NCBI RefSeq assembly: GCF_000949635.1
Contig: NZ_BAFN01000001.1
Location: 1,240,001 to 1,304,000, forward strand
Direction: 5' to 3'
DNA: 64,000 nucleotides
Origin: Candidatus Brocadia sinica JPN1
GTDB taxonomy: Bacteria; Planctomycetota; Brocadiia; Brocadiales; Brocadiaceae
The translations under genes and the position numbers were made by a program. A model generated the notes under the pieces. It saw only the letters and a list, made by a program, of their open reading frames with translations. It did not search any database and had not been told where the DNA came from. Shown one piece after another: positions 35,832 through 45,973 of this stretch. Position 1 is the first letter of the stretch. Every line of letters starts with the position of its first letter.

Positions 35832-36413
35832 ATGACTGAAGCACAACTGCACGAACTTGAACGGGAGTATGGGCTGTTCAAGGATGAAATCCTGGATGCG
35901 ATCAACCGTCGCTTCCGAGCGAAGGTAACCCTTGAGGGTGCGGTCGCAGAAGTCCACCTTGGCAAGCATATACAGGCATTAAAGGACGCAGGCATCATCG
36001 AGCGCTTCGAGGTTCACGACCAAGACGGATACCCAGACTACTCACTCTGGCTGCCTGGGTGGACCGATGCTCTCCGGGTAGAGTGCAAGAATGTCCGGGA
36101 TTCCGAGGAGGCCTACCGTCAGGGCGGTGAAGTCACAGCCTACAAGGTCGAAACACAGAAGACACGCGCGTCGAAGGGTGACAGGAGCAGTCGTTTCTAC
36201 GGGTACGACCAGTTCGAGATACTTGCCGTCTGCATGGGCAAGAAGACCCATGATTGGCACCAGTTCATGTTCATTCAAAGCAAGCACCTGGCTCGCCACT
36301 CGAAGCACAAAAACAAGATGGCCGTCATGCACCCTGTCCCCCTTCCGGGAGGCGACGTCCGCCCCCCATGGTATCCCGATCTTGGTTCGCTCTTGGAGGG
36401 ATTAGCGCGATGA
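35832..36413 (+). CDS. Putative type II restriction endonuclease (PD-(D/E)xK)
   Basis: A 193-residue protein. Residues 68-86 carry a nuclease motif, PDYSL (D69) followed by RVECKN (E84, K86), consistent with a PD-(D/E)xK active site. It overlaps the DNA methyltransferase gene by ATGA, so it is very likely the cognate restriction enzyme. The recognition sequence is unknown. Codon use is clearly richer in G and C than neighbouring genes, which points to horizontal acquisition. The AAGGAAG ribosome site precedes ATG 35832. Confidence 0.7.
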   Translation: MTEAQLHELEREYGLFKDEILDAINRRFRAKVTLEGAVAEVHLGKHIQALKDAGIIERFEVHDQDGYPDYSLWLPGWTDALRVECKNVRDSEEAYRQGGEVTAYKVETQKTRASKGDRSSRFYGYDQFEILAVCMGKKTHDWHQFMFIQSKHLARHSKHKNKMAVMHPVPLPGGDVRPPWYPDLGSLLEGLAR

Positions 36414-37366
36414 AACCCGCTTACTCCACGGTTTACGGCAACGCCTACTGCGCAGATTCGCTGGCGCTGATGCGGGATATGCCGCCGAACTCCATCGACT
36501 TGGTGATCACTTCTCCACCCTATGCGCTACATTTCAAGAAGGAATACGGCAACGCTGACCAAGCGAACTACATCAACTGGTTCTCTCCCTTCGCTGAAGA
36601 GATCAGACGGGTACTCAAACCAACGGGCAGTTTCGTTCTGAACATCGGGGGAACGTGGACGCCCGGAAACCCCACTCGGTCTTTATACCACTTCCGACTT
36701 CTCCTCCATTTGTGTGACGAAATTGACTTCTCGCTCTGCCAGGAGTTCTTCTGGTACAACCCGGCGAAGATGCCGGCACCCGCCGAATGGGTGAACGTGC
36801 GTCGGATACGGGTGAAGGACAGTGTCGAGTACATCTATTGGCTGGGTAAGACGCCCAATCCTAAAGCCAACAACAGACGAGTGCTGCAAGCGTACAGCAA
36901 GGACATGCTGAGACTGATAGACCGAGGGGTGAAAGCCACTACTCGGCCTTCCGGACACAACATCAAGGAGTCTTTCGCCCAAGACAAGGGCGGATCGATT
37001 CCCGGCAACCTGATCGCCTGCGGCAACAACGAGAGCAACAGCAACTACCTTGCCCTGCTGAAAGAACACGGACGGAGGATTCACCCGGCTAGGTTCCCTG
37101 CTGAGTTGCCTAGGTTCTTCATCAACTTCCTGACGGACCCGGACGACCTTGTACTCGATCCGTTCGCTGGGTCCAACACGACAGGATTCGTCGCCGAGTC
37201 CATGAAGCGTCGCTGGATTTCGGTCGATGTGTGCCCCGAGTACGTCGAGGATTCGCGGCTGCGATTTGCGGTCACAGAAGTCTCCCCGCAAGCCGCGTAC
37301 GGCAAACCGGCCGCGAAGCCGGTTCAGGCACAGTTGCCCTTGTTTCTGAAGATCAAGGCGGTCTAA
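36410..37366 (+). CDS. Beta-class DNA methyltransferase (N4-cytosine or N6-adenine)
   Basis: A 318-residue site-specific methyltransferase starting at ATG 36410 inside the stop overlap with the restriction gene. The catalytic TSPPY is at residues 34-38, and the SAM-binding DPFAGSNTT is at about residue 250. The order catalytic motif then SAM motif defines the beta class. TSPPY favours N4-cytosine methylation, but this is not certain. Its TAA stop lies inside the attC-like site that follows, a usual feature of gene cassettes. G+C-rich like its partner. Confidence 0.88.
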   Translation: MKPAYSTVYGNAYCADSLALMRDMPPNSIDLVITSPPYALHFKKEYGNADQANYINWFSPFAEEIRRVLKPTGSFVLNIGGTWTPGNPTRSLYHFRLLLHLCDEIDFSLCQEFFWYNPAKMPAPAEWVNVRRIRVKDSVEYIYWLGKTPNPKANNRRVLQAYSKDMLRLIDRGVKATTRPSGHNIKESFAQDKGGSIPGNLIACGNNESNSNYLALLKEHGRRIHPARFPAELPRFFINFLTDPDDLVLDPFAGSNTTGFVAESMKRRWISVDVCPEYVEDSRLRFAVTEVSPQAAYGKPAAKPVQAQLPLFLKIKAV

Positions 37367-37418
37367 CGAGTTGGTAGGCCGACCCTCGTACCTCGGGCGG
37401 CACATCATAGCGTTATGC
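37361..37418 (+). other. attC-like recombination site 1
   Basis: A 58-bp imperfect palindrome. It starts with GTCTAAC (RYYYAAC) and ends with GTTATGC (near GTTRRRY). The centre pairs GCCG-CCC with GGGCGGC and leaves one extra A unpaired, resembling the extrahelical bases of attC sites. TAACG at the left end pairs with CGTTA at the right end. Confidence 0.6.
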
Positions 37419-37442
37419 AAATTGAAGAAATCGGAGAGTAAA

Positions 37443-38084
37443 TTGAAAGGAAAGTATATCGCACCAAGTCTGGAAGCTGACGCTTTCAATTGTGTTAACT
37501 GCCATGTATATACAAAGCAACATTGGTATTACATGCAAGGTTCAACGCAGCCAGATGGTTTCGGAGGACAAAAGCAAGATGAGCGCTTTATGGTTTCATA
37601 TTGCGAACACTGTGGCTTTCCAACCATATGGCATGGTGAATCAATTATTTTTCCCCTCAATATGTCAGCAGAGCCTCCAAACCAAGATTTACCCGAAGAG
37701 ATAGTTGAAGATTATGAAGAAGCAAGAGCGATAGTGAATTTATCTCCAAGAGGTGCGGCTGCATTATTGAGATTAGCTATTCAAAAATTATGTGCTCATC
37801 TAGGTCAACCTGGGAAGAACATTAATTCTGATATTAAAGCCCTGGTAGCGGCGGGCTTGCCACCAAAGGTTCAGGAGGCACTTGATAGCGTCCGAGTGAT
37901 TGGTAACGAAGCCGTGCATCCTGGAACTATAGACCTAAAGGATAACCGTGATACAGCTAATCAGTTATTTCGTCTGGTTAATTTTATTGCTCAAAAGATG
38001 CTAACCGAACCACGAGAAATCGATGAAATCTATAATGGATTACCCGCTGATAAACTTAGGGGTATTGAGGAACGAGACAAATAA
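37443..38084 (+). CDS. DUF4145 domain protein with N-terminal zinc ribbon
   Basis: 213 residues from TTG 37443, which has GGAG seven bases upstream; a longer start would run into the attC-like site. The N-terminus has CVNC and CEHC pairs that would bind zinc. The C-terminal half matches DUF4145, with SPRGAAALLRLAIQKLC and VIGNEAVHPG. The domain is often found in or next to restriction enzymes; its molecular function is not established. It is A+T-richer than the restriction pair, so the two units have different origins. It forms cassette-like unit 2. Confidence 0.75.
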   Translation: MKGKYIAPSLEADAFNCVNCHVYTKQHWYYMQGSTQPDGFGGQKQDERFMVSYCEHCGFPTIWHGESIIFPLNMSAEPPNQDLPEEIVEDYEEARAIVNLSPRGAAALLRLAIQKLCAHLGQPGKNINSDIKALVAAGLPPKVQEALDSVRVIGNEAVHPGTIDLKDNRDTANQLFRLVNFIAQKMLTEPREIDEIYNGLPADKLRGIEERDK

Positions 38085-38085
38085 T

Positions 38086-38164
38086 GCACAACAGCACATC
38101 CAGCCGATCCACAAAAGCGCCGCTGCGATCTGCTTTTGCGTTCGGCTGATATGAGGCGCTAGGC
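38086..38164 (+). other. attC-like recombination site 2
   Basis: A 79-bp imperfect palindrome directly after the DUF4145 stop. It begins GCACAAC, one base off the complement of the GTTATGC that starts this unit, and ends GCTAGGC, one base off GTTRRRY. The internal stem pairs AGCCGA (38102) with TCGGCT (38142), followed by a second stem AAAAGC with GCTTTT. After it, a ribosome site and a 19-codon open frame (38187-38246) may be the start of a broken third unit. Confidence 0.55.
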
Positions 38165-38282
38165 TCTTGGTGGAACTGGAGGAAATCATGAACAAGCAAC
38201 TTATTTGGATGATGTTGTTATTAAAAAGAAAAAGAGTTATATCTTGATTTGTGATTTAGCGTGTCGTATTTATTTTTAATCT

Positions 38283-39269
38283 TTAAAAATTCTTCTTTGT
38301 GATCGTAACACTTCTTTTATTTAGTTTGTCATGAGACTTATCAATAATGCTATCCAGATACTGGATACTCACCGACCTCAATCTCTGGACTTCCATTCGT
38401 TTTCTGAATAGTTTCGGAATGTTTTTATAAATAAGCCAATTGGCAATGAAAGGAGATAAGAAAAAGCCATCTTTAAGGTCTGTCAGGACGGTCTTGATTT
38501 CGCTGAGACCGTATTTGAAATAATATTTGAACAGGTAGTAAGCCGGATAATTCTTGAATATCACCCATTGCTTGTTGCGGTAGCCTGTATAATGAAGCTT
38601 CAAACTCTTCCTGCTATGGCTGGCCGTCCCGATGTGATAAACAACGGCAATTGGAACATAGAGACACTGAAAGCCTGCCAGTTGCGCCCGGAAGCTCAGG
38701 TCGACGTCCTCGAAAAATGCCCAGAAGTCTTCGTCAAAAAGTCCGATCCTCTCAAACAGCACCTTGCGATAAATAGCTGCGCCAGCCGATGCGCCAAAGA
38801 TGAATGAAGGCTGTTTATAGTAATCAACAGCCTCTCCCTCGCCCCTTTTATAAGCCCTGCCCCAGGATGAAAAACCGATCCCGGCACAATCAACAAGGTT
38901 CCGATGGTTGTAATTAATCATGAGGGAGGCGCAAAAACCAACGTCTCTGTGACAATCCAGCGCCTGATTCAATTCCAAGAGCCAGTTTTTATCAGTCTCT
39001 GTATCGTTGTTGAGGAGGGCGATATATTGTCCTCTTGCCTGTCGTATACCTTCGTTCACGGCCGATGCAAAACCAACGTTCTTTTTTAGCGCGATTATCC
39101 TTGTCTGTGGATAATGAGTTTGAACAAAGGACAGGGAATCATCGGTTGACGCATCATCCACGAGCACCGTTTCAAAATCAGTATAGGTCTGTTTATTTAA
39201 AGAAGACAGGCAGGCTTCCAGAAACCGCCTGCCATTATAGTTGGGAATAATGACGGATATTTTTGGCAT
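38283..39269 (-). CDS. Glycosyltransferase family 2 (rhamnosyltransferase-like)
   Basis: A 328-residue GT-A fold protein. It starts PKISVIIPNYNGRRFLEACL, and the nucleotide-binding aspartates are in LVDDASTDDS and in the LLNNDTETD motif. The DEDFWAFFEDVDLSFR segment carries the ED acceptor/base motif of the family. It probably transfers a deoxysugar or hexose to a cell-surface glycan. It stands alone on this strand. Confidence 0.87.
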   Translation of the reverse strand: MPKISVIIPNYNGRRFLEACLSSLNKQTYTDFETVLVDDASTDDSLSFVQTHYPQTRIIALKKNVGFASAVNEGIRQARGQYIALLNNDTETDKNWLLELNQALDCHRDVGFCASLMINYNHRNLVDCAGIGFSSWGRAYKRGEGEAVDYYKQPSFIFGASAGAAIYRKVLFERIGLFDEDFWAFFEDVDLSFRAQLAGFQCLYVPIAVVYHIGTASHSRKSLKLHYTGYRNKQWVIFKNYPAYYLFKYYFKYGLSEIKTVLTDLKDGFFLSPFIANWLIYKNIPKLFRKRMEVQRLRSVSIQYLDSIIDKSHDKLNKRSVTITKKNF

Positions 39270-39603
39270 TTAAAAATATTATACCCTGAGAAGGTTATCT
39301 TGTTTTTCCCTCTTTTTACCTTTTCCAATAAGAAATTTTTTTTAAAAGAAGTATTTTTCTCCCCCTTTATCTCCTGGTTGCGAAGGAGGGGATTGAGGGG
39401 CGGTCAACCTTGTCCCTGTATTGAACAGGGATTGGTTGTGGTATGTAAAAGCTATTTCGTTATTATAAAAGACTATGAGAATTTAGAAAAGCGAAATAAT
39501 AACAACATTGACTTGAATCGTTTGAAATTACAGGTAAAATAAGCAATGATAAAAGAATGTAAAAACTTCTAAAAAACACATGACAACCCTTTGGGATACT
39601 CCT
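39270..39603. other. Intergenic region with a C-rich/G-rich inverted pair
   Basis: No gene. Around 39357-39405, CCCCCTTTATCTCC is followed by GGAGGGGATTGAGGGG, an imperfect inverted repeat like those inside mtaB. It would form a long hairpin. No clear promoter was identified for dapF. Confidence 0.5.
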
Positions 39604-40443
39604 ATGAAATTTACAAAAATGCACGGTATTGGCAATGACTATGTTTATATAAACTGCTTTGAAGAGGAAGTTAAAGACCCGGCAAAATTAGCCCCAATCA
39701 TAAGCGACAGACATTTTGGCGTGGGGTCTGACGGGCTTATCCTCATTTTGCCATCGAAGGTGGCGGACTGCAGGATGCGTATCTTTAATGCCGATGGCAG
39801 CGAGGCGCAGATGTGCGGTAACGGTATTCGATGCGTTGCGAAGTATGTGTATGACCACAAAATCACCCAGAAGAATCCACTCACCGTAGAGACCCTTGCA
39901 GGTACTAAGACGATTCAAGTTTTCACGGAAAATGGGAAGGTATCTAAGGCAAGGGTCAATATGGGAAAACCCAGGCTCATGCGGTCTGAAATTCCTATGC
40001 TCGGCAAAGAAACCCAGGTGATCGATGAAATCCTGGCAATTGACAAAGAAGTATCGTTTCGGATTACGTGTGTCTCGATGGGAAACCCCCATTGCGTTAT
40101 CTTTGTTGATAATCTTAATAAGATCGATATACAAAAATACGGTCCGGAAATTGAGAGACATCGGGTATTTCCAGAACGGACAAATGTCCACTTTGTCCAC
40201 GTCCATAACCCCAAAGAGGTCACCATGAAGACGTGGGAACGCGGTTCAGGAATAACGATGGCCTGCGGGACAGGTGCTTCGGCGGTTTGTGTTGCTGGTG
40301 TCCTCAATAAAAAGATCGAGCGCAAAATCCTTGCCCATCTCCCGGGCGGCGACTTAGAACTGGAATGGGCAGGAGATGACAATGTCTACATGACAGGCCC
40401 GGCAACGGAGGTGTTTACCGGGGAATGGACAATAAGTAAATAA
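39604..40443 (+). CDS. dapF: Diaminopimelate epimerase
   Basis: 279 residues from ATG 39604 (MKFTKMHGIGNDYVY), the usual family start; eight codons upstream are open but not conserved. The two catalytic cysteines lie in MCGNGIRC and in ACGTGASAVC. The enzyme converts LL- to meso-diaminopimelate for lysine and peptidoglycan. Its presence shows that the organism can make the peptidoglycan cross-linking residue. The next gene starts 40 bases downstream but belongs to a different, decayed locus. Confidence 0.94.
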   Translation: MKFTKMHGIGNDYVYINCFEEEVKDPAKLAPIISDRHFGVGSDGLILILPSKVADCRMRIFNADGSEAQMCGNGIRCVAKYVYDHKITQKNPLTVETLAGTKTIQVFTENGKVSKARVNMGKPRLMRSEIPMLGKETQVIDEILAIDKEVSFRITCVSMGNPHCVIFVDNLNKIDIQKYGPEIERHRVFPERTNVHFVHVHNPKEVTMKTWERGSGITMACGTGASAVCVAGVLNKKIERKILAHLPGGDLELEWAGDDNVYMTGPATEVFTGEWTISK

Positions 40444-40483
40444 AGGCATTGCTTTTCTCAGGTCAAATTTACTATGAATACAC

Positions 40484-43400
40484 TTGAACTTCTTATTTGG
40501 TGAGCCAAGATTTATTAAAGCTATGGATCCCAATAAAACCGATAAAAAATCCTTTAAAATCGAAGACGAAGAAATAAAACTTAGCAATAGGCTAGAGCAA
40601 AAGAGGATTGCTAAAGAATGCGCCGAATGGATCAAACAAAAGGTCAATATAAAATCAATAAACAACACAAACCTACTTCATGGTAAGTTATATCACATTG
40701 ATAATAACGGCGTAGAAGAGGCTATTATGGGGAGTTCAAACTTTACCGTAAAAGGACTTGGGTTAGCTTCAAATAATAACATAGAATTAAACCTTGAAGT
40801 AGACAGCAAACGGGATAGAAATGACCTGAAAGACTGGTTTTATGAAATCTGGAATAATGGCGAAATCGTAGAAGACGTGAAAGATGAGGTGCTGGCATAC
40901 TTAGAACAGCTTTATACAAACCACTGTCCTGAATTTATCTATTACAAGACGCTTTACCATATATTTGAAAAACTCCTTGAAGATCAGTCCAGAGAGGGAT
41001 TGTTTACTGAAAAAACCCAATTAACTGAGACAGAAATCTGGAAGACATTATTTGGGTTTCAGAAAGACGGTGTTAAGGGCGCAATTAACAAAATACTCGT
41101 ACACTATGGGTGTATCATTGCAGATAGCGTCGGTCTGGGTAAAACCTATGAGGCATTGGCTATTATCAAATATTTCGAATTGCTCAATTACAGGGTTTTA
41201 GTGCTCTGTCCTAAAAAATTACGGGAAAACTGGACTGTTTACCAGGCACATATCAACAGTGAACTGAATCCCTTTATAAACGATAGATTTAATTACACCG
41301 TGTTATGCCATACGGATTTGAGCAGGGATAGAGGCAGATCAGGAGATATTGACCTTGCTACCATAAACTGGGGCAATTATGACCTTGTGGTAATTGACGA
41401 ATCTCACAATTTCCGCAATAACACGAAGGGAAAAAGAGACGAAGATAACAATATCATCCGTAAAAGCCGTTACGAACGGTTAATGAGCGATATTATCAAA
41501 AAAGGGATACAAACAAAGGTTTTGTTAATCTCTGCAACGCCCGTCAATATAAATCTGCGCGACTTAAGAAACCAAATTTACTTTATAACGGAAGATAAAG
41601 ACGACACATTTAAACAATCCATGGGCATCCATAGCCTGAAAGAGACCATTGCGGTAGCACAGCGTGAGTTCACACACTGGGCTGACCACAGGAAAAACCC
41701 AGAAAGAAACGTAAAAGATCTGTTGGAAAGGCTTCCCTCATCATTTTTCAAACTGCTGGATGAACTGACCATTGCCCGTTCCCGCAAACATATCCAAACT
41801 TACTACAAAGAGGAAATGAACAAGATTGGGTCGTTTCCGGAGAGAGGAAAGCCTATTTCAATCTTTCCTCAGATAGACACAAAAGGCTGGTTTATGTCCT
41901 ATGACAAGCTCAATGACGAGATATCCAATTACCAGCTTTCCCTGTTCAACCCTTCAAAATATGTAAAAGCGGAGTATAAGGATTTCTACGAAGAAAAGGC
42001 TGGAACGAAAAAGACCACTCAACTTTCGCTATTTCCTTTTACGCAGTCTGAACGCAAGCATTACTTAATTGGTATGATAAAGGTAAATTTCATGAAGAGA
42101 CTCGAGAGTTCTATAAAGTCATTTGAGATAACGATGGATAGAACTATCAAAAAAATTGAATATTTGGAGGATAGAATCAGAAGATTCAAGCAGTTTCAAA
42201 GCGAAAATCCAGAACTAGACTTTGACGACTTAACTATTGACGAAATTGAAGATGAAGAATTAAAGGAGGCAATGGAAGTTGGTAAGAAGCTGATTTATAA
42301 ACTGGCGCATTTAAAATTAGACGAATGGCTTACCGATTTACAAAAAGACAAGTCACAGTTAAGCATTTTACATTCAACCGCCCAGGGTATAACCATCGAA
42401 AGAGATGTCAAGCTCAAAGAGTTAAAAAAGCTTATTGAAAATAAAGTTAAAAACCCCACCCTGACCAGAGATAGAAACCCTAACAAAAAAATCATTGTAT
42501 TTACCACCTTTGCCGATACGGCAGAATATCTCTACGATGCCTTAAAAGATTGGATTTCCGGTGAGTTAAAGGTGCATATAGCTTTAGTAACAGGCGGTAC
42601 CAGTAATTGCAGAACAACCTTTATGCCCAAGGGTTACAAAGGACAATCTGAGTTTAACCATATACTAACAAATTTCTCGCCGGTTTCCAAAAAACGCAAC
42701 AAAATTGCTTCGATGCCGCAAGATGCTGAAATTGATATTTTAATCGCCACTGATTGTATTTCAGAAGGACAGAATTTGCAGGATTGTGATTACCTTATCA
42801 ACTATGATATACACTGGAACCCTGTAAAAATAATTCAACGCTTTGGAAGGATTGACCGCATTGGCTCTATCAACGAAGCAGTCCAATTGGTCAATTTCTG
42901 GCCTACTGACGATTTAAACAAGTATATCAACCTCAAGAATCGTGTGGAAGCACGCATGGCGCTGGTGGACATTGCAGCTACCACTGAGGATAATATCCTG
43001 AACACAGAGGCAATCAAGGAATTGATCAAAGATGACTTAAAATACAGGGACAAGCAATTGCTAAGATTGAGGGACGAAGTGCTCGACCTCGAAGACCTGG
43101 GTAAGAGCGTTACCCTGAACGAATTTACTTTAGATGATTTCAGAATTGAGTTGAGTAAATACATAGAGGCAAATAGACAGGTATTAGAGGATGCCCCACT
43201 GGGGCTCTATGCTGTTGTGCCTTCGCCGTCCGGTGACAATACCCATCTGGCAGATTATTCCAAATTAGATAAAATAGCAAAAGACCTTATCAGTAGGGGG
43301 GTAATTTCTTGCTTAAGGCAAAAGGGTGATAGCTCTGGTTGTGAGAAGGTAAACCCCTTACAACCATACTTCCTGGTCTATGTGAGAGACGACGGCGTTG

Positions 43401-43699
43401 TACGGTATACATTCACCCGGCCAAAACAAATACTCGACATGTATCACCTGCTCTGCACCGGGAAAACAGTGCCTTACGAGACTTTGTGCCGTTTATTTGA
43501 CGAGCAGACTGACAATGGCAATAATATGAAGGCATACAGCAACCTGCTTGGAAAGGCTGTGGATGCTATTGTAAGCACATACAGGAAAAGAGTAATGCAC
43601 CATTTATTATCAGGAAGAAACGCCATATTACCTGATCAGCAATCACAGGTGTCAGAGACAACGGATTTTGAATTGATTACGTGGCTGGTGATAAAATAA
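40484..43699 (+). pseudogene. 5'-truncated PLD/SNF2-type helicase of a defence locus
   Basis: The frame opens at TTG 40484 after a stop and starts inside a domain (FLFGEPRFIKAM). Relatives have roughly 50 further N-terminal residues of a PLD-like fold, so the start is probably lost. A PLD-type HGKLYHI then GSSN follows at about residues 65-90. The SNF2/DEAD helicase has ADSVGLGKTYEALA (Walker A), VIDESHNFR (box II) and ISATPVN, and helicase C has IATDCISEGQNLQ and IQRFGRIDRIGS. Otherwise 1071 residues are uninterrupted. Such helicases travel with Eco57I-like methylases in antiphage loci. Confidence 0.7.
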
Positions 43700-43700
43700 A

Positions 43701-43865
43701 TGCCCTTTATGGGGGATCAAAATTTCGCAGACCAGAATATTCTATGTAGTTATTGAAAAAAACACAATGGTTCTCCTCCATGCCTATAAAAAGCAGAGCC
43801 AAAAGGCGCCGCAGCATGAAATTGAAACTGCGCTTTGTCGCATGAAAGATATACTTGAAAATTAA
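43701..43865 (+). pseudogene. C-terminal remnant of a HigB/Gp49-type toxin
   Basis: In the frame ending at TAA 43863-43865 the sequence reads PLWGIKISQTRIFYVVIE, then TMVLLHAYKKQSQKAP and ALCRMKDI. This corresponds to the second half of HigB toxins (LWELRI, RIFY, VLLHGFxKKxQKTP, ALxRMKDY). The first half is missing and sequence starts right at the helicase stop. It lies directly upstream of the antitoxin, as in higBA operons. Confidence 0.75.
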
Positions 43866-43884
43866 ATATTAGGAGGTTATTTCT

Positions 43885-44217
43885 ATGAAAACCCATACTC
43901 ACAGAAAAGATATTTATTGCCTTGAAGATGCCATTAACAAGCAGGAAAAAGACCACGAATTTAAGATCCTGCTGGACAGAGCCAGATTGAGGGTTGCAAT
44001 TGCAAGACAAATTAAAATCGCCAGAGAAGAAGCGGGACTCTCACAATCAGAACTCGCAGATGCCCTCGGCATAAGTCAGCCCATGATAGGCCGTCTTGAG
44101 GGGTTAAAAGACAATCGCCTGCCCAGTATTGAATTACTGGCAAAGATTGCCTCTATAACAAAAAAGAAGCTGGTAGTAAATCAGCCAGGATTTCATCTGG
44201 AATTGGCATGTATGTAG
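43885..44217 (+). CDS. XRE/HigA-type antitoxin
   Basis: A 110-residue protein with AGGAGG ribosome site. A helix-turn-helix is at residues about 45-75 (REEAGLSQSELADALGIS, then QPMIGRLEGL), followed by SIELLAKIASITKKKL. It is the usual DNA-binding antitoxin encoded after a HigB toxin. The toxin next to it is broken, so the antitoxin now appears orphaned and may act only as a repressor of its own region. Confidence 0.85.
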   Translation: MKTHTHRKDIYCLEDAINKQEKDHEFKILLDRARLRVAIARQIKIAREEAGLSQSELADALGISQPMIGRLEGLKDNRLPSIELLAKIASITKKKLVVNQPGFHLELACM

Positions 44218-44263
44218 GGGAGGCTATAAAATATGAAATTTAATGTAGTGGGTTTTGGGGTGG

Positions 44264-44288
44264 CACGGACAAACTCTGTTTGTCCGTG
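44264..44288. repeat. Second copy of the CACGGACAAAC palindrome
   Basis: An 11-bp stem with a TCT loop. Apart from one loop base it equals the copy at 33753-33777, including the preceding GGTGG. It marks this hairpin as a dispersed family in the genome. Confidence 0.75.
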
Positions 44289-44323
44289 CATGACTCGAAC
44301 CTGAGAAAGTTGAAGGCAAATGT

Positions 44324-44520
44324 ATGAACTTTATAGGAACATGGTATATCTACGAAATGGAAATGTGGGATGAGGACTATTTTAATATGGAAATGATGAA
44401 TGTGACCCGGTCAGTGGCAGTGGCTGGGCTAGAGTTAAGGGGAAAGACGTGCTGGAGGGTGAAATCAGATTTCACAATGGAGATAGTTCCACGTTTTTAG
44501 CACGAAGGGCAAAGAAATAA
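44324..44520 (+). pseudogene. Small hypothetical protein with internal deletion
   Basis: ATG 44324 begins MNFIGTWYIYEMEMWDEDYF. From about 44398, in a different frame, the sequence reads ECDPVSGSGWARVKGK and then EIRFHNGDSSTFLARRAKK to TAA 44520. These are the two ends of a recognisable family of about 110-120-residue hypothetical proteins. The central 50 or so residues are missing and the frames do not join. The function of the intact protein is unknown; it is often near restriction or toxin genes. Confidence 0.65.
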
Positions 44521-44584
44521 ATTTGCACCCTATGGAAAAATATTGTTTAGACATGGTAGAATCCGGCCCGATTGAACGTTAAAT

Positions 44585-45973
44585 ATGTCAAAAGAACATA
44601 AAGAAAGAATCCAACAACAAATAACTACCTTTGCCACAGGCAGCCTGGCTGAAAATGCCATTGCCTTATTCAAAGAACTTGGCTATAGCAGCAATAAAAG
44701 AATAGCCATTGGCAAAGATGAATTTGGGGGTTTATTTGCAAAACACCCAGCGGCAAATATGCAAAAGGCATTCTTCGACAACTGGCTATCCGTTGACTAT
44801 CTATTCCAATTAACCGAAGAAGAAATCACCCGTCAGAAATCACTCTTCTCAGTAAATCAATATAACCCAAATGAATATCAATCATACTCCTTCGTGGCAA
44901 TTGAATTGAAAAACAAACACTACGACAGAGGAAGACTTTCTCAAATTACTCGTGAGGTAAATAAGCTTTTCCCCATGCCGGTAATGATCCTGTTCAAGCA
45001 CGGCAACACACTAACCCTTTCAGTAATTAATAGACGCTTACACAAACGGGATAAATCAAAAGATGTCCTGGAAAAGGTCACCTTGATTAAAGATATCCGC
45101 ATATCCACCGCTGGCGGGGGTGTCCGCAGGACGGGGGTGGAAAATGAACCTGTCACCCACCAAGCACACATCGAAATCCTCTTCGACCTTTCATTTGATG
45201 GACTAAAGAACAAACACGGCTTCACCAATTTCGTAGAATTGCACAATACCTGGCAGAAGACATTAGACACTTCCGAACTCAACAAACGCTTCTTCAGGGA
45301 ACTTGCCAACTGGTATTTCTGGGCAATGGGCAATGTGGAGTTCCCCGGTGATTTGGAAAAGAAAAAAGATATCCGCAATGCTACTAACCTCATACGCTTA
45401 ATTACAAGACTGATATTCATCTGGTTTATAAAAGAGAAGGAACTTCTTCCGGACTTACTGTTCAACAAAAACTACCTGAACACCATCCTGAACGACTTCA
45501 ATAAAAACAATACCTCAAATGTATATTATCACGCTATTTTGCAAAACCTTTTCTTCGGCACACTTAATCAAAAAATGGGTGAACGCGGCTTTGCCAGAGA
45601 AGGCTCTTTTTCAGAAAACAAAAACGAATATGGCGTAAAAAATCTGTTCCGCTATGCCGACAAGTTCTCGATAAAAGAAAAGGAGGTTATCGAGCTGTTC
45701 AAAGACATCCCCTTCTTAAATGGCGGACTTTTCGATTGTCTCGACAAGCCGAATGATGAAGGGAAAGTTGTATATGTAGATGGATTTTCAAGAAACCCTA
45801 AAAAGCAGGCAAAGGTGCCCGACTTCCTGTTCTTCAGCGATGAACAGGAAGTTGATTTAAATGAAATATTTGGTACCGGAAACAAGAAGTAGACGGCAAA
45901 AGGGCTTATCAATCTGTTGGACAGCTACAAATTCACCGTTGCTGAAAACACGCCCATTGAAGAAGAAATAGCA
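44585..45973 (+). pseudogene. N-terminal fragment of an Eco57I-like restriction-modification methylase
   Basis: 435 codons are open from ATG 44585, then a TAG at 45890-45892, after which the same frame continues with GLINLLDSYKFTVAENTPIE to about 45973. In full-length Eco57I-like class enzymes that segment leads into the methylase (LDPELLGKVFENLL, then an NPPY motif), but here it ends abruptly in unrelated sequence. The fragment holds only the N-terminal nuclease-like and helical parts. So there is both a nonsense codon and a 3' deletion. It belonged with the helicase upstream. Confidence 0.75.

Noticed and set aside
36683-37489. 268-codon minus-strand frame opposite the DNA methyltransferase
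   Set aside because: G+C-rich genes give long antisense frames; the plus strand has clear TSPPY and DPFAGS motifs and this frame has none.
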